A stretch of DNA of 64,000 bases from Gemmiger sp. An87 (GTDB lineage Bacteria > Bacillota > Clostridia > Oscillospirales > Ruminococcaceae): assembly GCF_002159185.1 (NCBI RefSeq), contig NZ_NFHD01000004.1:1-64000 (forward strand), read 5' to 3'. Numbering within the stretch: position 1 is the stretch's first letter; each line of letters starts with the position of its first letter. The notes beneath the pieces were generated by a model. That model made no database searches and had not been told where the DNA came from. It saw only the letters and a program-made list of their open reading frames with translations. Positions 40,952 to 49,934 of the stretch are shown here, piece after piece. The position numbers and the translations under genes were made by a program.

Positions 40952-41920
40952 ATGAAAGCCCCCATTTTATACATTGTTATTCCCTGCTACAACGAGCAGG
41001 AGGTTCTGCCCGTAACCAGCGGCATGTTCCTGGAAAAGATCAACAGCCTGATTGAAAAGGGTCGGGTTGCCCCCGAAAGCCGGGTGGTTTTTGTGAACGA
41101 CGGCTCCAAGGACAATACCTGGAACATCATTCAGGAGCTGGCCAAAAGCGACGAGCACTTCGAGGGCGTCTGCCTTTCCCGCAACCGGGGTCATCAGAAC
41201 GCCCTGCTGGGCGGTTTGATGACCGTGAAGGACCGGTGTGACATCACCATCAGCATCGACTGCGACGGCCAGGATGACATCAACGCCATGGACGCCATGG
41301 TGGATGCCTACTGGGACGGCTGCGAGGTGGTGTACGGCGTGCGCTCCAAGCGGGACACCGACACCTTCTTCAAGCGCTTTACCGCCGAGGGCTTCTACAA
41401 GCTGATGAACTGGATGGGCGCGCAGGTGGTGTTCAACCATGCGGACTACCGGCTGATGAGCAGCCGGGTACTGAATGAGTTCGCCAACTTTAAGGAAGTG
41501 AATATTTTCCTGCGGGGCATGGTGCCGCTGGTTGGCTTCAAGAGCACCAGTGTGTACTACGAGCGGGCCGAGCGCATCGCGGGCGAAAGCCACTATCCTC
41601 TGAAAAAGATGCTGGCTCTGGCCTTTGACGGCATCACCAGCCTGTCGGTGAAACCCATCCGACTGATTACCGGCTTCGGCGCACTGATTTCCGTGATCAG
41701 CTTTGTGGGCGTGATCTGGGCCGTGGTGGAAGCCATTCTGGGCAGCACGGTGGCAGGCTGGGCTTCCACCACCAGCATCGTCTGCTTCATGGGCGGCATC
41801 CAGCTGCTGTGCCTGGGCGTGATCGGCGAGTACATCGGCAAGATCTATCTGGAGACAAAGCAGCGCCCCCGTTATATCATCGAGAAGTGCACATGGAACC
41901 GTGAAAATTCCCAAAAATAA
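40952..41920 (+). CDS. GtrB/CsbB-like polyprenyl-phosphate glycosyltransferase
   Basis: 322 aa. GT2 domain (about 1-225) with VIPCYNEQEVLP, VNDGSKDNTW, CLSRNRGHQNALLGG and the metal motif SIDCDGQDDI, then two C-terminal membrane helices (about 232-260 and 268-295). This is the GtrB/YkcC/CsbB pattern: synthesis of polyprenyl-phosphate-hexose used by membrane glycosyltransferases. AAAGGAG precedes the ATG. It begins 18 bp after the regulator gene and is followed by a broken acyltransferase gene. Confidence 0.93.
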   Translation: MKAPILYIVIPCYNEQEVLPVTSGMFLEKINSLIEKGRVAPESRVVFVNDGSKDNTWNIIQELAKSDEHFEGVCLSRNRGHQNALLGGLMTVKDRCDITISIDCDGQDDINAMDAMVDAYWDGCEVVYGVRSKRDTDTFFKRFTAEGFYKLMNWMGAQVVFNHADYRLMSSRVLNEFANFKEVNIFLRGMVPLVGFKSTSVYYERAERIAGESHYPLKKMLALAFDGITSLSVKPIRLITGFGALISVISFVGVIWAVVEAILGSTVAGWASTTSIVCFMGGIQLLCLGVIGEYIGKIYLETKQRPRYIIEKCTWNRENSQK

Positions 41921-41955
41921 CGAAACCAGCTTTAACTATTAAGGAGAGTTTTGTA

Positions 41956-43067
41956 TTGTGTAGTTCAGCTTCGCTTGGCACTTCCTCTACTTCTGTGCAG
42001 CCGCGCAAACGAGATTTTGCATTGGATGCCATCAAAGCCCTGGCAATTTATCTGGTGTGTCAAACCCATTATATGCATTTCAACACTTCCATTTTTGATA
42101 ATTTTATTGCCATTACTTCCTGCATGGGCGTGCCGCTGTTTTTTATGGTAAACGGAGCTTTGCTGTTGAACCGCGGAAAATGTGATATTCACCGTCACTA
42201 CCAGAAAACACTGCGGATCATTCTGCTCTGTGCACTCTGGAAACTTCTGAGCATGCTCGTGCAGGCACTTGCCTGGAACAAAGACTGAGTGCGCTTGCTC
42301 CCGGCGATATCCTTTCTTTTTTGATTGGGAAAAACACTCTGGATGGTTTTGAACTGGGGCATTTCTGGTATCTGTATGCTCTTGTTGGAATTTATTGCAT
42401 TTATCCATTGCTAAAATGCAGCTGGGATTCTTCCGCCGGGCGAACTGCAACGCGTTATCTTCTTGGTATCATTGCTTTTTTCACCTTCGGTTTGAACGTA
42501 ATTTCTCTTTTATGGGATGTTTTCTGCCATATTTTCAAACTACAGAGCAGTTTCAGCTTTTCTTATATGCAAAGCTTTTACATTTTCGGCACCTACGGAT
42601 ACTGCATTGTTTGGTTCTTACTCGGTGGTGAATTGTACGAATTCACGCAAAAGCACCACAGCACCAGTTACTTGATTCCGGCACTTTGCACCTTTGGTGC
42701 TGGTTGGCTGCTTCTGCTGGGTATCAATCGTTTTCAGAACCTTAGTGCAGATGCAAACTGCATTGTGATCGATGGATATTTTTCCATTGCAACGGCATTG
42801 ATGTGCGTATCCTTATTCTATGTTTTCTGTACAACACTGAGAGACCGAAAAAACAGATTGATCCAGTATATTTCTCAAAACACCTGGGGCATTTATATGC
42901 TGCACATGCTCGTGGGAATTGTTTCTCTCAAAATACAATTCCGGTTTAATTTCCCCTGCGGCATCGTTTTGAATACAGTCAAAAGCATCTGGATGATTGC
43001 AGCTTCCCTTCTGATTATCTGGGTCGCGAAAAAAATCCCCCTGATCCGAAAGCTTTTCTCTTTCTAA
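41956..43067 (+). pseudogene. Acyltransferase_3 (OafA-type) gene interrupted by a frameshift
   Basis: Two open frames together make one AT3 membrane acyltransferase of about 370 aa. The first (41956-42288, TTG start seven bases after AAGGAGAG) encodes FALDAIKALAIYLVCQTHY with the catalytic-type His and GVPLFFMVNGALLL. It stops at TGA 42286 after NKD. Reading on in the -1 frame gives RLSALAPGDILSFLIGKNTL and then GHFWYLYALVGIYCIYPLL to 43067 without a gap in homology, so a single-base deletion near 42275-42288 explains the break. The DNA is clearly AT-richer than its neighbours, suggesting transfer. A sequencing error or programmed shift is possible. Confidence 0.75.
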
Positions 43068-43109
43068 TCCGGAAGCAACATCAACTTCAATAGCGAAAGG
43101 CAACGACAA

Positions 43110-43802
43110 ATGAACAAGATCACCTGGAAGGGCAGCGTACTGCTTGGCCCCATCCCCCCGGTGCTGGTCAGCTGCGGCACACCGGAGGCCCCCAACGTGT
43201 TCACCGTGGCCTGGGCGGGCATCGTAAACACCCATCCGCCCCGGGTTTCCATCTCGGTGCGGCCCAGCCGCCACAGCTACGGGCTGATTCAGGAAAGCGG
43301 CGCGTTCGTCATCAATCTGCCCACCACCGCCCTGGCCCGGGCCGTAGACTGGTGCGGCGTAAAGAGCGGCCGGGACGTGAACAAATTCGAGGCCATGGGC
43401 CTGACTGCTTTGCCTGCCAGTCAGGTGGGCTGCCCCCTGGTGGGAGAAAGCCCGGTGAATCTGGAATGCAAGGTGTTCCAGCAGATCCCTCTGGGCACCC
43501 ACGATCTGTTTCTGGCGGACGTGGTGGCAGTAAATGTGAGCGAAAACCTGCTGGATGCGGCAGGCAAACTGCATCTGGAGCGGGCAGGCCTTCTGGCCTA
43601 CGCCCACGGCCAGTACTACAGCCTGGGCGAGGAGCTGGGAACCTTCGGCTGGAGCGTGCGAAAAAAACAGCCTCCGGTCAAAAAGGGAGCGGCGCCAAAA
43701 AAGCCCGGCTTCGAAAAAGCGCCCCGCAAAGCAGGCGAAACGAAGCGCGGCCCGGCACCCAAAAAGGCAGGCTATGCCCCCCGCCGCCCCAAAAAGAAAT
43801 AA
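43110..43802 (+). CDS. Flavin reductase-like FMN-binding protein with basic C-terminal tail
   Basis: 230 aa. Residues ~1-180 form a flavin-reductase-like split barrel (GSVLLGPIPPVLVSCG, NVFTVAWAGIVNTHPPRVSISVR, GAFVINLPT, NKFEAMGL), expected to bind FMN and act as an NAD(P)H:flavin or related oxidoreductase. The last ~50 residues are an unusual Lys/Pro/Arg-rich tail (PVKKGAAPKKPG, PRRPKKK) that is not part of the fold and may bind nucleic acid or act as a linker. Single gene; a terminator lies downstream. Confidence 0.87.
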   Translation: MNKITWKGSVLLGPIPPVLVSCGTPEAPNVFTVAWAGIVNTHPPRVSISVRPSRHSYGLIQESGAFVINLPTTALARAVDWCGVKSGRDVNKFEAMGLTALPASQVGCPLVGESPVNLECKVFQQIPLGTHDLFLADVVAVNVSENLLDAAGKLHLERAGLLAYAHGQYYSLGEELGTFGWSVRKKQPPVKKGAAPKKPGFEKAPRKAGETKRGPAPKKAGYAPRRPKKK

Positions 43803-43853
43803 GGCAGCACCGCACAATTGCAGGCGGCGTTTGCTGTGAATTGCGCGATGTTG
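43802..43853. repeat. Palindromic repeat related to the 37601-37690 element
   Basis: GGCA...TGCC with CGCACAATT and AATTGCGCG arms. Its left side, GGCAGCACCGCACAATT, matches 15 of 17 bases of the inner arm of the 90-bp palindrome at 37627-37643. Confidence 0.5.
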
Positions 43854-43869
43854 CCAGAAATCCACACAA

Positions 43870-43918
43870 AACAAAGGCCGCCGGTCTTCCCTGCTCAGGG
43901 AAAACCGGCGGCCTTATT
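43870..43918. terminator. Bidirectional terminator
   Basis: A long stem, AAGGCCGCCGGT with ACCGGCGGCCTT plus TTCCCTG/CAGGGAA (43874-43915), between convergent genes and followed by ATTTTTT. Confidence 0.85.
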
Positions 43919-43920
43919 TT

Positions 43921-44193
43921 TTACTTGTCCAGCAGATCCGCTTCTTCGGGATGCTTTTCAAACCACTTTGCGGCGTAGCTGCAGCTGGTGCGGGCCTTAC
44001 GGCCGGTTGCACGCAGCTGGGCCACGCACTGCTCCATCAGCTGACCGGCCATGCCCTGGCCCCGCAGCTCCTCGCCCACGAAGGTGTGGTCGATATCGAC
44101 CACACCGGGCGCCACCTGGGGGAAGGTAATCCGGGCCAGTTCCCGGGTCTCGTCGCCGTATACGATGCTGTTTTCGTTGATCTTGAATTCCAT
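43921..44193 (-). CDS. YjdJ-type GNAT N-acetyltransferase
   Basis: 90 aa. The small GNAT variant (YjdJ/Gtn10-like) with only the acetyl-CoA binding core: ITFPQVAPGVVDIDHTFV then EELRGQGMAGQLME (motif A, the RGQG pyrophosphate loop) and a C-terminal CSYAAKWFEKHPE, which is the diagnostic end of the subfamily. ATG 44193 lies six bases after GAGGTG; the ATG three codons upstream is inside the ribosome site. The acceptor is unknown. Confidence 0.9.
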   Translation of the reverse strand: MEFKINENSIVYGDETRELARITFPQVAPGVVDIDHTFVGEELRGQGMAGQLMEQCVAQLRATGRKARTSCSYAAKWFEKHPEEADLLDK

Positions 44194-44241
44194 AGGATAC
44201 ACCTCTTTTTTGGGGTAAATTTTCTGCCGGTTTAAAACCGG

Positions 44242-44496
44242 TCAGTCGTCAAATTCCACGGTGCGGCCGCAGCGGATGCAGCCGCCCTTGCCCTTCCAGC
44301 GGGGCAGCACACCGGGGTAGCCGCAGTGGGGGCAGCGCAGTCCGAATTGCTTGACCATCCAGGCAGCCACCACCGCCGCCAGGCCCAGCTCAAACAGGAC
44401 AAACTGCCTCAGGCAGCCACCGGCAATCACCAGTGCCATGCCCGCCCAGAAGGCCAGGATTACAAACCGTGCCCTGCGGCGCGAAAGCTTTTTCAT
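44242..44496 (-). CDS. Small membrane protein with zinc ribbon
   Basis: 84 aa. Basic N-terminus, two membrane helices (about 10-27 and 30-48), then a C-terminal zinc ribbon of two CxxC-type knuckles (RCPHCGY and GCIRCGR). No named function. AGAGAGG lies before the ATG. It follows the glycan operon by 16 bp on the same strand and may be its last cotranscribed member. Confidence 0.75.
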   Translation of the reverse strand: MKKLSRRRARFVILAFWAGMALVIAGGCLRQFVLFELGLAAVVAAWMVKQFGLRCPHCGYPGVLPRWKGKGGCIRCGRTVEFDD

Positions 44497-44512
44497 TTTT
44501 GTTTCCTCTCTT

Positions 44513-46357
44513 TTACAAGGCGGCCTGCGGGTCCTTCAGGTTTCGCAGATCGGCACTCTCGGAAAAATCCTCCCGGTCCAGCGTCAGACTGGGATTGTAA
44601 TAGGGATCGTGGGTCAGGCCGTAACGGGTAAAGCGGTCGGTCAGGCGTTTTTGCTCGGTGGCGAACCGCTCCTTCTTGGCTTTGTCCTTCTCATCGCTGC
44701 CACGGCTCTTGCTCTCGTAGTGATACAGCCGGGCGTAAGGGGTCCAGACGATCCGGTAACCCGCATCCCGCACCCGCAGGCAGAAGTCCACGTCGTTGAA
44801 GGCCACGGTGAAGCCCTCATCCAGGCCGCCCATTTCGTCGTACACCTCGCTGCGAACCAGCAGGCAGGCGGCGGTAACGGCGGAAAAATCCTGCACGGTG
44901 GCCAGACGGAACATGTAGCCGCTGCCGCCGGCCTTTTTGTACTTGTGGCTGTGGCCTGCGTAGCCGCCCAGACCGGTGATGATGCCCGCGTGCTGGATGG
45001 TATCGTCCGGGTAATAGAGCATGGCACCGCAGATGGCCGCGCCGGGGCGGCTGGCCTGCATGAGCATCTCGGTGAGCCATTCACCGTCGATGATCTCCAC
45101 GTCATTGTTGAGCAGCAGCAGATACTCGCCCTTGGCAAACTTGCGTCCGAAGTTGTTGATGGCAGAGAAGTTGAATCCGCCCTCGAACTTCACCACCTGC
45201 AGATTGGCAAACCGTTCCTTCGCCTTTTCATAATACTCGAAGGTGGCCGGGTCGGTGGAGTTGTTCTCGATTACGATTACCTCGAACCGCTGCCAGGTGG
45301 TTTTTCCGTAAACCGAGGCAAGGCACTTTTCCAGATCGTCGGTGTGGTCCTTGTTGGGGATCAGGATGCTCACCAGCGGCTCGCCGGGGATAACCCAATC
45401 CACCTTGTAGGTGCTGGGGAAGATGCCGTCCTTCACCTCACCCTGCTGGCCGGTGCGCTGCAGATGGTCCGCAATGGCCTTCTTCGCCGCCTTGGCCACA
45501 TAGGGCTTGGCCGCCACGCCGCCGCTGGTGCTGGCCGCATGCACCCGCCAGTAATAAAGCACCTGGGGAATGTGGCAAATCTGACTGGGCTCCAGCCGCT
45601 CCAGCAGCCGCAGGAACAGGTCGTGGTCCTGGCTGCCGTCGCACTCCGGCCGCTCGCCGCCCACCGCCAGAAATTCTGACCGGCGGAACACCGCCAGATG
45701 GCAGATGTAGTTGCAGCAGAGCAGGTAGTCCGGGGCATAATCCGGCTTGAAGTGGCCCACCGTGGGCTTTTCGATCTTCTTGGTGAACAGGGCCTCGTCG
45801 CTGTACAGGAAGGCCGCGCCGGTCTCGGCAATGGCCTTCTGCACGGTATAGATGGCGTGTGGGGCCAGCACGTCGTCGTGGTCCGCCAGGGCCAGATACT
45901 CCCCGGTGGCCAGCGCCGCCGCGTGGTTGGTGTTGTGGCTGATGCCCTTGTTCTCGATCACCTTATAGCGGATACGCTCGCCCGCCTTCTGAGCCGCCGC
46001 ATCCACCAGTTTTTTCACCGCCGGACGATGGGCGTCATCCGAGGCATCCGCCAGGCACAGTTCCCAACCGGGGCTGGTCTGGTTCAGCACACTGTCCAGC
46101 AGCTGGCGCAGGAAGGGTTCCGGCGTATTGTACAGCGGCACACAGATGGAGATCACCGGCCCCGGCGCGCCCTGGGCACACTCCCTGCGCTGGGCCTCCA
46201 GCACCTGTTTTTTGGGCAGATAGCGGGCCTTTTTGCCAAAGAAGCGCCGCTTGATGAAGCCAATGGCCCGCCGCAGCACCGGCCCGATTCCCTCCTCCTT
46301 CAGCACCTGGAGGGTGTAGGCCATCAGCTCTTTGATGCGTTTCAGTTTCAGATTCAA
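44513..46357 (-). CDS. Large GT2 glycosyltransferase (two catalytic domains), copy 2
   Basis: 614 aa with two family 2 GT-A units. The first (about 70-290) has ISICVPLYNTPEPFL, LCLADASDD and ALADHDDVLAPHA. The second (about 325-590) has VSILIPNKDHTDDLEKCLAS, IVIENNSTDPATF and LLLLNNDVEIIDGEWL, and ends in the ARLYHYESKSRG segment common to rhamnan/O-antigen GT2 enzymes. It likely elongates the polysaccharide exported by the TagG/TagH-type transporter of the same operon. It is paralogous to its upstream neighbour, sharing nearly identical motifs around the second DxD region. Confidence 0.9.
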   Translation of the reverse strand: MNLKLKRIKELMAYTLQVLKEEGIGPVLRRAIGFIKRRFFGKKARYLPKKQVLEAQRRECAQGAPGPVISICVPLYNTPEPFLRQLLDSVLNQTSPGWELCLADASDDAHRPAVKKLVDAAAQKAGERIRYKVIENKGISHNTNHAAALATGEYLALADHDDVLAPHAIYTVQKAIAETGAAFLYSDEALFTKKIEKPTVGHFKPDYAPDYLLCCNYICHLAVFRRSEFLAVGGERPECDGSQDHDLFLRLLERLEPSQICHIPQVLYYWRVHAASTSGGVAAKPYVAKAAKKAIADHLQRTGQQGEVKDGIFPSTYKVDWVIPGEPLVSILIPNKDHTDDLEKCLASVYGKTTWQRFEVIVIENNSTDPATFEYYEKAKERFANLQVVKFEGGFNFSAINNFGRKFAKGEYLLLLNNDVEIIDGEWLTEMLMQASRPGAAICGAMLYYPDDTIQHAGIITGLGGYAGHSHKYKKAGGSGYMFRLATVQDFSAVTAACLLVRSEVYDEMGGLDEGFTVAFNDVDFCLRVRDAGYRIVWTPYARLYHYESKSRGSDEKDKAKKERFATEQKRLTDRFTRYGLTHDPYYNPSLTLDREDFSESADLRNLKDPQAAL

Positions 46358-46404
46358 TGGAGGGTCCTCTCCTTTGATGGATTTGAATTTTGGGGCACGC
46401 GGCC

Positions 46405-48282
46405 TTATTTCAGGCCGTAATTTTCAAACAGCAGGTTGAAATGCCGGTTGTAATAGGGGTCGCCCTTCTGGATGAGCGGGGTGTACTTCTCGATGAAGTT
46501 CGCCTTTTCCCGCTCGTAGCGCTTGGCGTTCTCGCTCAGGGTATCCAGGCCGCGGCTCTTGCTTTCGTGGTGATAGGCCTCGGCAAAGGGGGTAAACACG
46601 TTGAGCAGCCCCTGCTGCCAGAGCTTCAGGCACAGGTCAATGTCGTTGTAGGCCACGGCGAATTTTTCCTCATCCAGGCCGCCGCAGGCATCGTAGAGGG
46701 AGGCCTTCACCATCAGGCAGGCGCCGGTCACCGCCATCAGATCCTGCGGGGTGGCCAGCCGGTACAGATCGCCCGCCGAAGCGCGGGGGTGACTCTTGTG
46801 GCTGTGGCCCGCGGTGCCGTTGATGCCCAGGAACACACCGGCGTGCTGGATGGTATCGTCCGGGAAGTAGAGCTTCGCGCCCACGCAGCCCACGTCTGGC
46901 CGCTGACTGTACATGAGCATCTCGGCCAGGAAGCCCTCGCTGAGCAGCTCCACGTCGTTGTTTAAAAGCAGCAGCTGCTCGCCCTTGGCAAATTTGCGGC
47001 CGAAGTTGTTGATGGCGGAGAAATTGAACCCGCCCTCGTACTTTACCACCTGCAGGTTGGCAAACTGCTGCTTGACCTTCTCGTAATATGCAAAGGTGGC
47101 CGGGTCGGTGGAGTTGTTCTCGATCACGATTACCTCAAACCGGCTGTAGCCCGCATATTTATACAGGCTTTCCAGACAGCGGGACAGGTCCTCCACATGA
47201 TCCTTGTTGGGAATCATGATGCTGATGAGGGGGGTGCCGGTCAGTTCATATCGCACCCGGTAGGCGCCGGGACAGCCCGGGATGCGGGTTGCCTCACCCG
47301 CAAGGCCCACCCGCTTCAGGTGGTCGTTGAGGGCCCGCTCGCCCGCCGCCAGTGCATAGGGCTTTGCGTCCATGGAGGAGGCGGTGGAGGCGGCGTGACT
47401 GCGCCAGATGTAAAGGGCATAGGGGATGTGCACAATCTTTTTGGCTTTTTCGGTAAGGCGCAGAATCAGCTCGAAGTCCTGGCTGCCGTCGTACTCCGCC
47501 CGCTCTCCGCCGCCGGTGGCCTCAAACAGGCCCCGGGAGAAGGCTGCCAGGTGGGTGATGTAGTTGCAGCCCCGCAGATAGTCCGGCTCAAAATCCGGCT
47601 TGAAGTGGTAGTCCACCAGATGCTTTAAATCCGCGCTGAGCACGATCTCGTCCGAGTAGACGAAATCCGCACCCGCCACGGCGGCCTTTGCCACCTCGTG
47701 CAGGGCGTTGCGGTAGAGCACGTCGTCATGGTCCAGCAGGGTCAGCCAGTCGCCGTTTGCCAGCGCAAAGCCCTGGTTGGTGTTGCCTGCGATACCCTGA
47801 TTTTCCGCCAGCTTTTTGTAGGTGATGCGCTCGTCCCTTGCGGCATACTTCCGGGCCACCGCACCCACATTGGCGTGTGCTTCGTCCGAAGCATCGGCCA
47901 GCACCAGCTGCCAGTTCTGGTAGCTCTGGCCGGTCACGCTCTCGATCATCTGCTTCAAAAAGGGCAGCGGAGTGTTGTAAAGGGGCACCACCACGCTGAT
48001 CTTCGGCCCGCCGGGTACGCCCTCGGCCCGCTGGCGCTTGAGCATCCGGCGGGTGGGCAGGTCCGCCCGGTACTGCCAGGTATCCCGGTGCAGCGCCAGA
48101 TTCACCCGGAAGCTGATCTCCCGCCACAGGGCCTGGCCACCCTCCTCTTTGGCCACCTGAGCACACCAGGCGGCCAGCTGCTTCACATGGGCCGGGTCCA
48201 GCAGGCGCTTTGCCATACCGCCCACGCTGTCCTTTTGGGCAACATCCGCGGGCAGGGGCTGGTTGTTGTTTTGCTTTGCCAT
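46405..48282 (-). CDS. Large GT2 glycosyltransferase (two catalytic domains), copy 1
   Basis: 625 aa, paralogue of the following gene. First GT2 unit: KISVVVPLYNTPLPFLK, LVLADASDEAH and LTLLDHDDVLYRNA. Second: ISIMIPNKDHVEDLSRCLES, IVIENNSTDPATF and LLLLNNDVELLSEGFL. ATG 48282 lies nine bases after AAAGGA; the ATG three codons upstream abuts that site. The pair probably adds alternating residues to a repeat unit; donor sugars are inferred to be dTDP-deoxysugars from the neighbouring synthesis genes. Confidence 0.9.
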   Translation of the reverse strand: MAKQNNNQPLPADVAQKDSVGGMAKRLLDPAHVKQLAAWCAQVAKEEGGQALWREISFRVNLALHRDTWQYRADLPTRRMLKRQRAEGVPGGPKISVVVPLYNTPLPFLKQMIESVTGQSYQNWQLVLADASDEAHANVGAVARKYAARDERITYKKLAENQGIAGNTNQGFALANGDWLTLLDHDDVLYRNALHEVAKAAVAGADFVYSDEIVLSADLKHLVDYHFKPDFEPDYLRGCNYITHLAAFSRGLFEATGGGERAEYDGSQDFELILRLTEKAKKIVHIPYALYIWRSHAASTASSMDAKPYALAAGERALNDHLKRVGLAGEATRIPGCPGAYRVRYELTGTPLISIMIPNKDHVEDLSRCLESLYKYAGYSRFEVIVIENNSTDPATFAYYEKVKQQFANLQVVKYEGGFNFSAINNFGRKFAKGEQLLLLNNDVELLSEGFLAEMLMYSQRPDVGCVGAKLYFPDDTIQHAGVFLGINGTAGHSHKSHPRASAGDLYRLATPQDLMAVTGACLMVKASLYDACGGLDEEKFAVAYNDIDLCLKLWQQGLLNVFTPFAEAYHHESKSRGLDTLSENAKRYEREKANFIEKYTPLIQKGDPYYNRHFNLLFENYGLK

Positions 48283-48360
48283 TTCGCACATTCCTTTTGA
48301 AAACAGCCAAGGTCAGGCGCGTGGCTGACCGCCCCGTGCCGCCTTGGCTGCGTTTTATTT

Positions 48361-49113
48361 TCAGTGGCTGCCATCCTCACGGGTGGTCTGCTTATAAGCC
48401 TCGCAGACCTCCTGAGTGGGGCCGTTCATCTTGATGCGGCCATGCTCCAGCCAGGCCACCTTGTTGCACATACGCTCGATCTGCTCGATGGAGTGGCTCA
48501 CCAGAATCACGGTGGTACCGCCGCTCATCAGCTTCTGCATGCGCTGCTCGCACTTTTCCTGGAACAGAAAGTCACCCACCGCCAGGATCTCGTCGGCAAT
48601 CAGCACGTCCGGCTTGGTGATGGTGGCCACCGCAAAGGCCAGGCGAGCCACCATGCCGCTGGAGTAGTTCTTCAGCGGCACGTCCAGAAAGTCCCGCAGC
48701 TCGCTGAATTCCACGATCTCCTCAAAATGAGCGTCGATGTATTTGGGGCTGAAGCCCAGAACCGTGCCGTTCAGGTAGATGTTCTCCCGGGCGGTCAGGT
48801 CCATGTCAAAACCCGCGCCCAGCTCGATCAGGGGCGCAACGGTACCCCGGACCTTGCAGGTGCCGCTGCTGGGCTTATACACGCCGGAAATAACCTTGAG
48901 CAGGGTGGATTTGCCGCTGCCGTTCAGACCGATCAGGCCGTAAAAATCGCCGGGCTGCACCTGCAGGCTCACGTCCTTCAGAGCAAAAAACTCATCAAAC
49001 CGCAATTTGCCCTTGACCAGCTGCAGAAAGTATTCCTTCAGGCTCTCGCTTTTTTCCTTGGCCAGGTTGAAGCGCATGGAAACATTATTGACTTCAATGA
49101 TAGGCTGCTGCAA
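48361..49113 (-). CDS. Polysaccharide/teichoic-acid ABC exporter ATP-binding protein (TagH/Wzt-like)
   Basis: 250 aa. Walker A GLNGSGKST, a divergent signature LKNYSSGMVARLAFAVA and Walker B VLIADEILAVGD are those of Wzt/TagH ATPases, and MRFNLAKEKSESLKEYF near the N-terminus is typical. There is no C-terminal carbohydrate-binding extension, so export probably does not depend on recognition of a terminal cap. It pairs with the permease encoded 14 bp upstream. Confidence 0.94.
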   Translation of the reverse strand: MQQPIIEVNNVSMRFNLAKEKSESLKEYFLQLVKGKLRFDEFFALKDVSLQVQPGDFYGLIGLNGSGKSTLLKVISGVYKPSSGTCKVRGTVAPLIELGAGFDMDLTARENIYLNGTVLGFSPKYIDAHFEEIVEFSELRDFLDVPLKNYSSGMVARLAFAVATITKPDVLIADEILAVGDFLFQEKCEQRMQKLMSGGTTVILVSHSIEQIERMCNKVAWLEHGRIKMNGPTQEVCEAYKQTTREDGSH

Positions 49114-49127
49114 TTTCCCGCGCCTCC

Positions 49128-49922
49128 TTACATATACAGAACAAATTTATCCTGGGTCTTTTTGAACACAAGCAAACCCAGCGCCAGCATGACCAGCGCC
49201 CAGGCGGCGCAGATCAGAATCTGCGCACCGCTCAGCAGCTGACCGTACATCACAGTATCGCGGAAGGCGGTGATGTACTGGTACAGGGGGTTCAGGGCAA
49301 TCAGGCCCTCCAGCAGGGCATTGCCGAACTGCTCAGGAGTGTAGAAGATGGCCGAGAACCACATGAGGATGGTGGTGAATACCTCCCACAGATGAATCAC
49401 ATCCCGGAAGAACACGGCCAAGGCGGACAGTATCATGCCGATGCCCAGGCTGAACACCGCCAGCGTAAGCAGCGGATACAGCCCCAGCAGGATGGTGGGA
49501 TGCAGCGGCGCCCGGGTGATAAGCATCACGATGATCAGGGCGATGAAGCTGAACAGGCAGTTCACCAGACCGAAGCAGATCTTCTGCAGCGGGAAGATGT
49601 ATTTCGGGATATACACCTTGCGCAGCAGCATGGCGTTGTTCATCACGCTGGACATGGCCATGGTGGTGGACTCACGGAAGAAGTTGAACAGCAGCTGGCC
49701 GATCACCAGATACACCGCAAAGTTCTCGATGCCTTCGCCCCGCATGCCTGCCATGAGGGTGTTGAAGATCACGAACATTACCGCACACATCATCAGCGGG
49801 TTGAGCACGCTCCAGGCCACACCCAGCACACTGCGGCGGTATTTCAGCTTGAAATCACGGCTGATCAGATTGTACAGCAGGTAGCGGTAGCGCAAAAAAT
49901 CCTGCACATAAAGTTTCAGCAT
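49128..49922 (-). CDS. Polysaccharide/teichoic-acid ABC exporter permease (TagG/Wzm-like)
   Basis: 264 aa, six membrane helices, ABC-2 type. YNLISRDFKLKYRRSVLGVAWS(V)LNPL-type N-terminal amphipathic segment and FREVTTM-like FFRESTTMAMS motif are visible. Expected to move a lipid-linked glycan across the membrane with the following ATPase. Its position downstream of dTDP-sugar genes and upstream of two GT2 genes matches ABC-dependent polysaccharide loci. Confidence 0.93.
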   Translation of the reverse strand: MLKLYVQDFLRYRYLLYNLISRDFKLKYRRSVLGVAWSVLNPLMMCAVMFVIFNTLMAGMRGEGIENFAVYLVIGQLLFNFFRESTTMAMSSVMNNAMLLRKVYIPKYIFPLQKICFGLVNCLFSFIALIIVMLITRAPLHPTILLGLYPLLTLAVFSLGIGMILSALAVFFRDVIHLWEVFTTILMWFSAIFYTPEQFGNALLEGLIALNPLYQYITAFRDTVMYGQLLSGAQILICAAWALVMLALGLLVFKKTQDKFVLYM

Positions 49923-49934
49923 ACCGGCGCTCCC

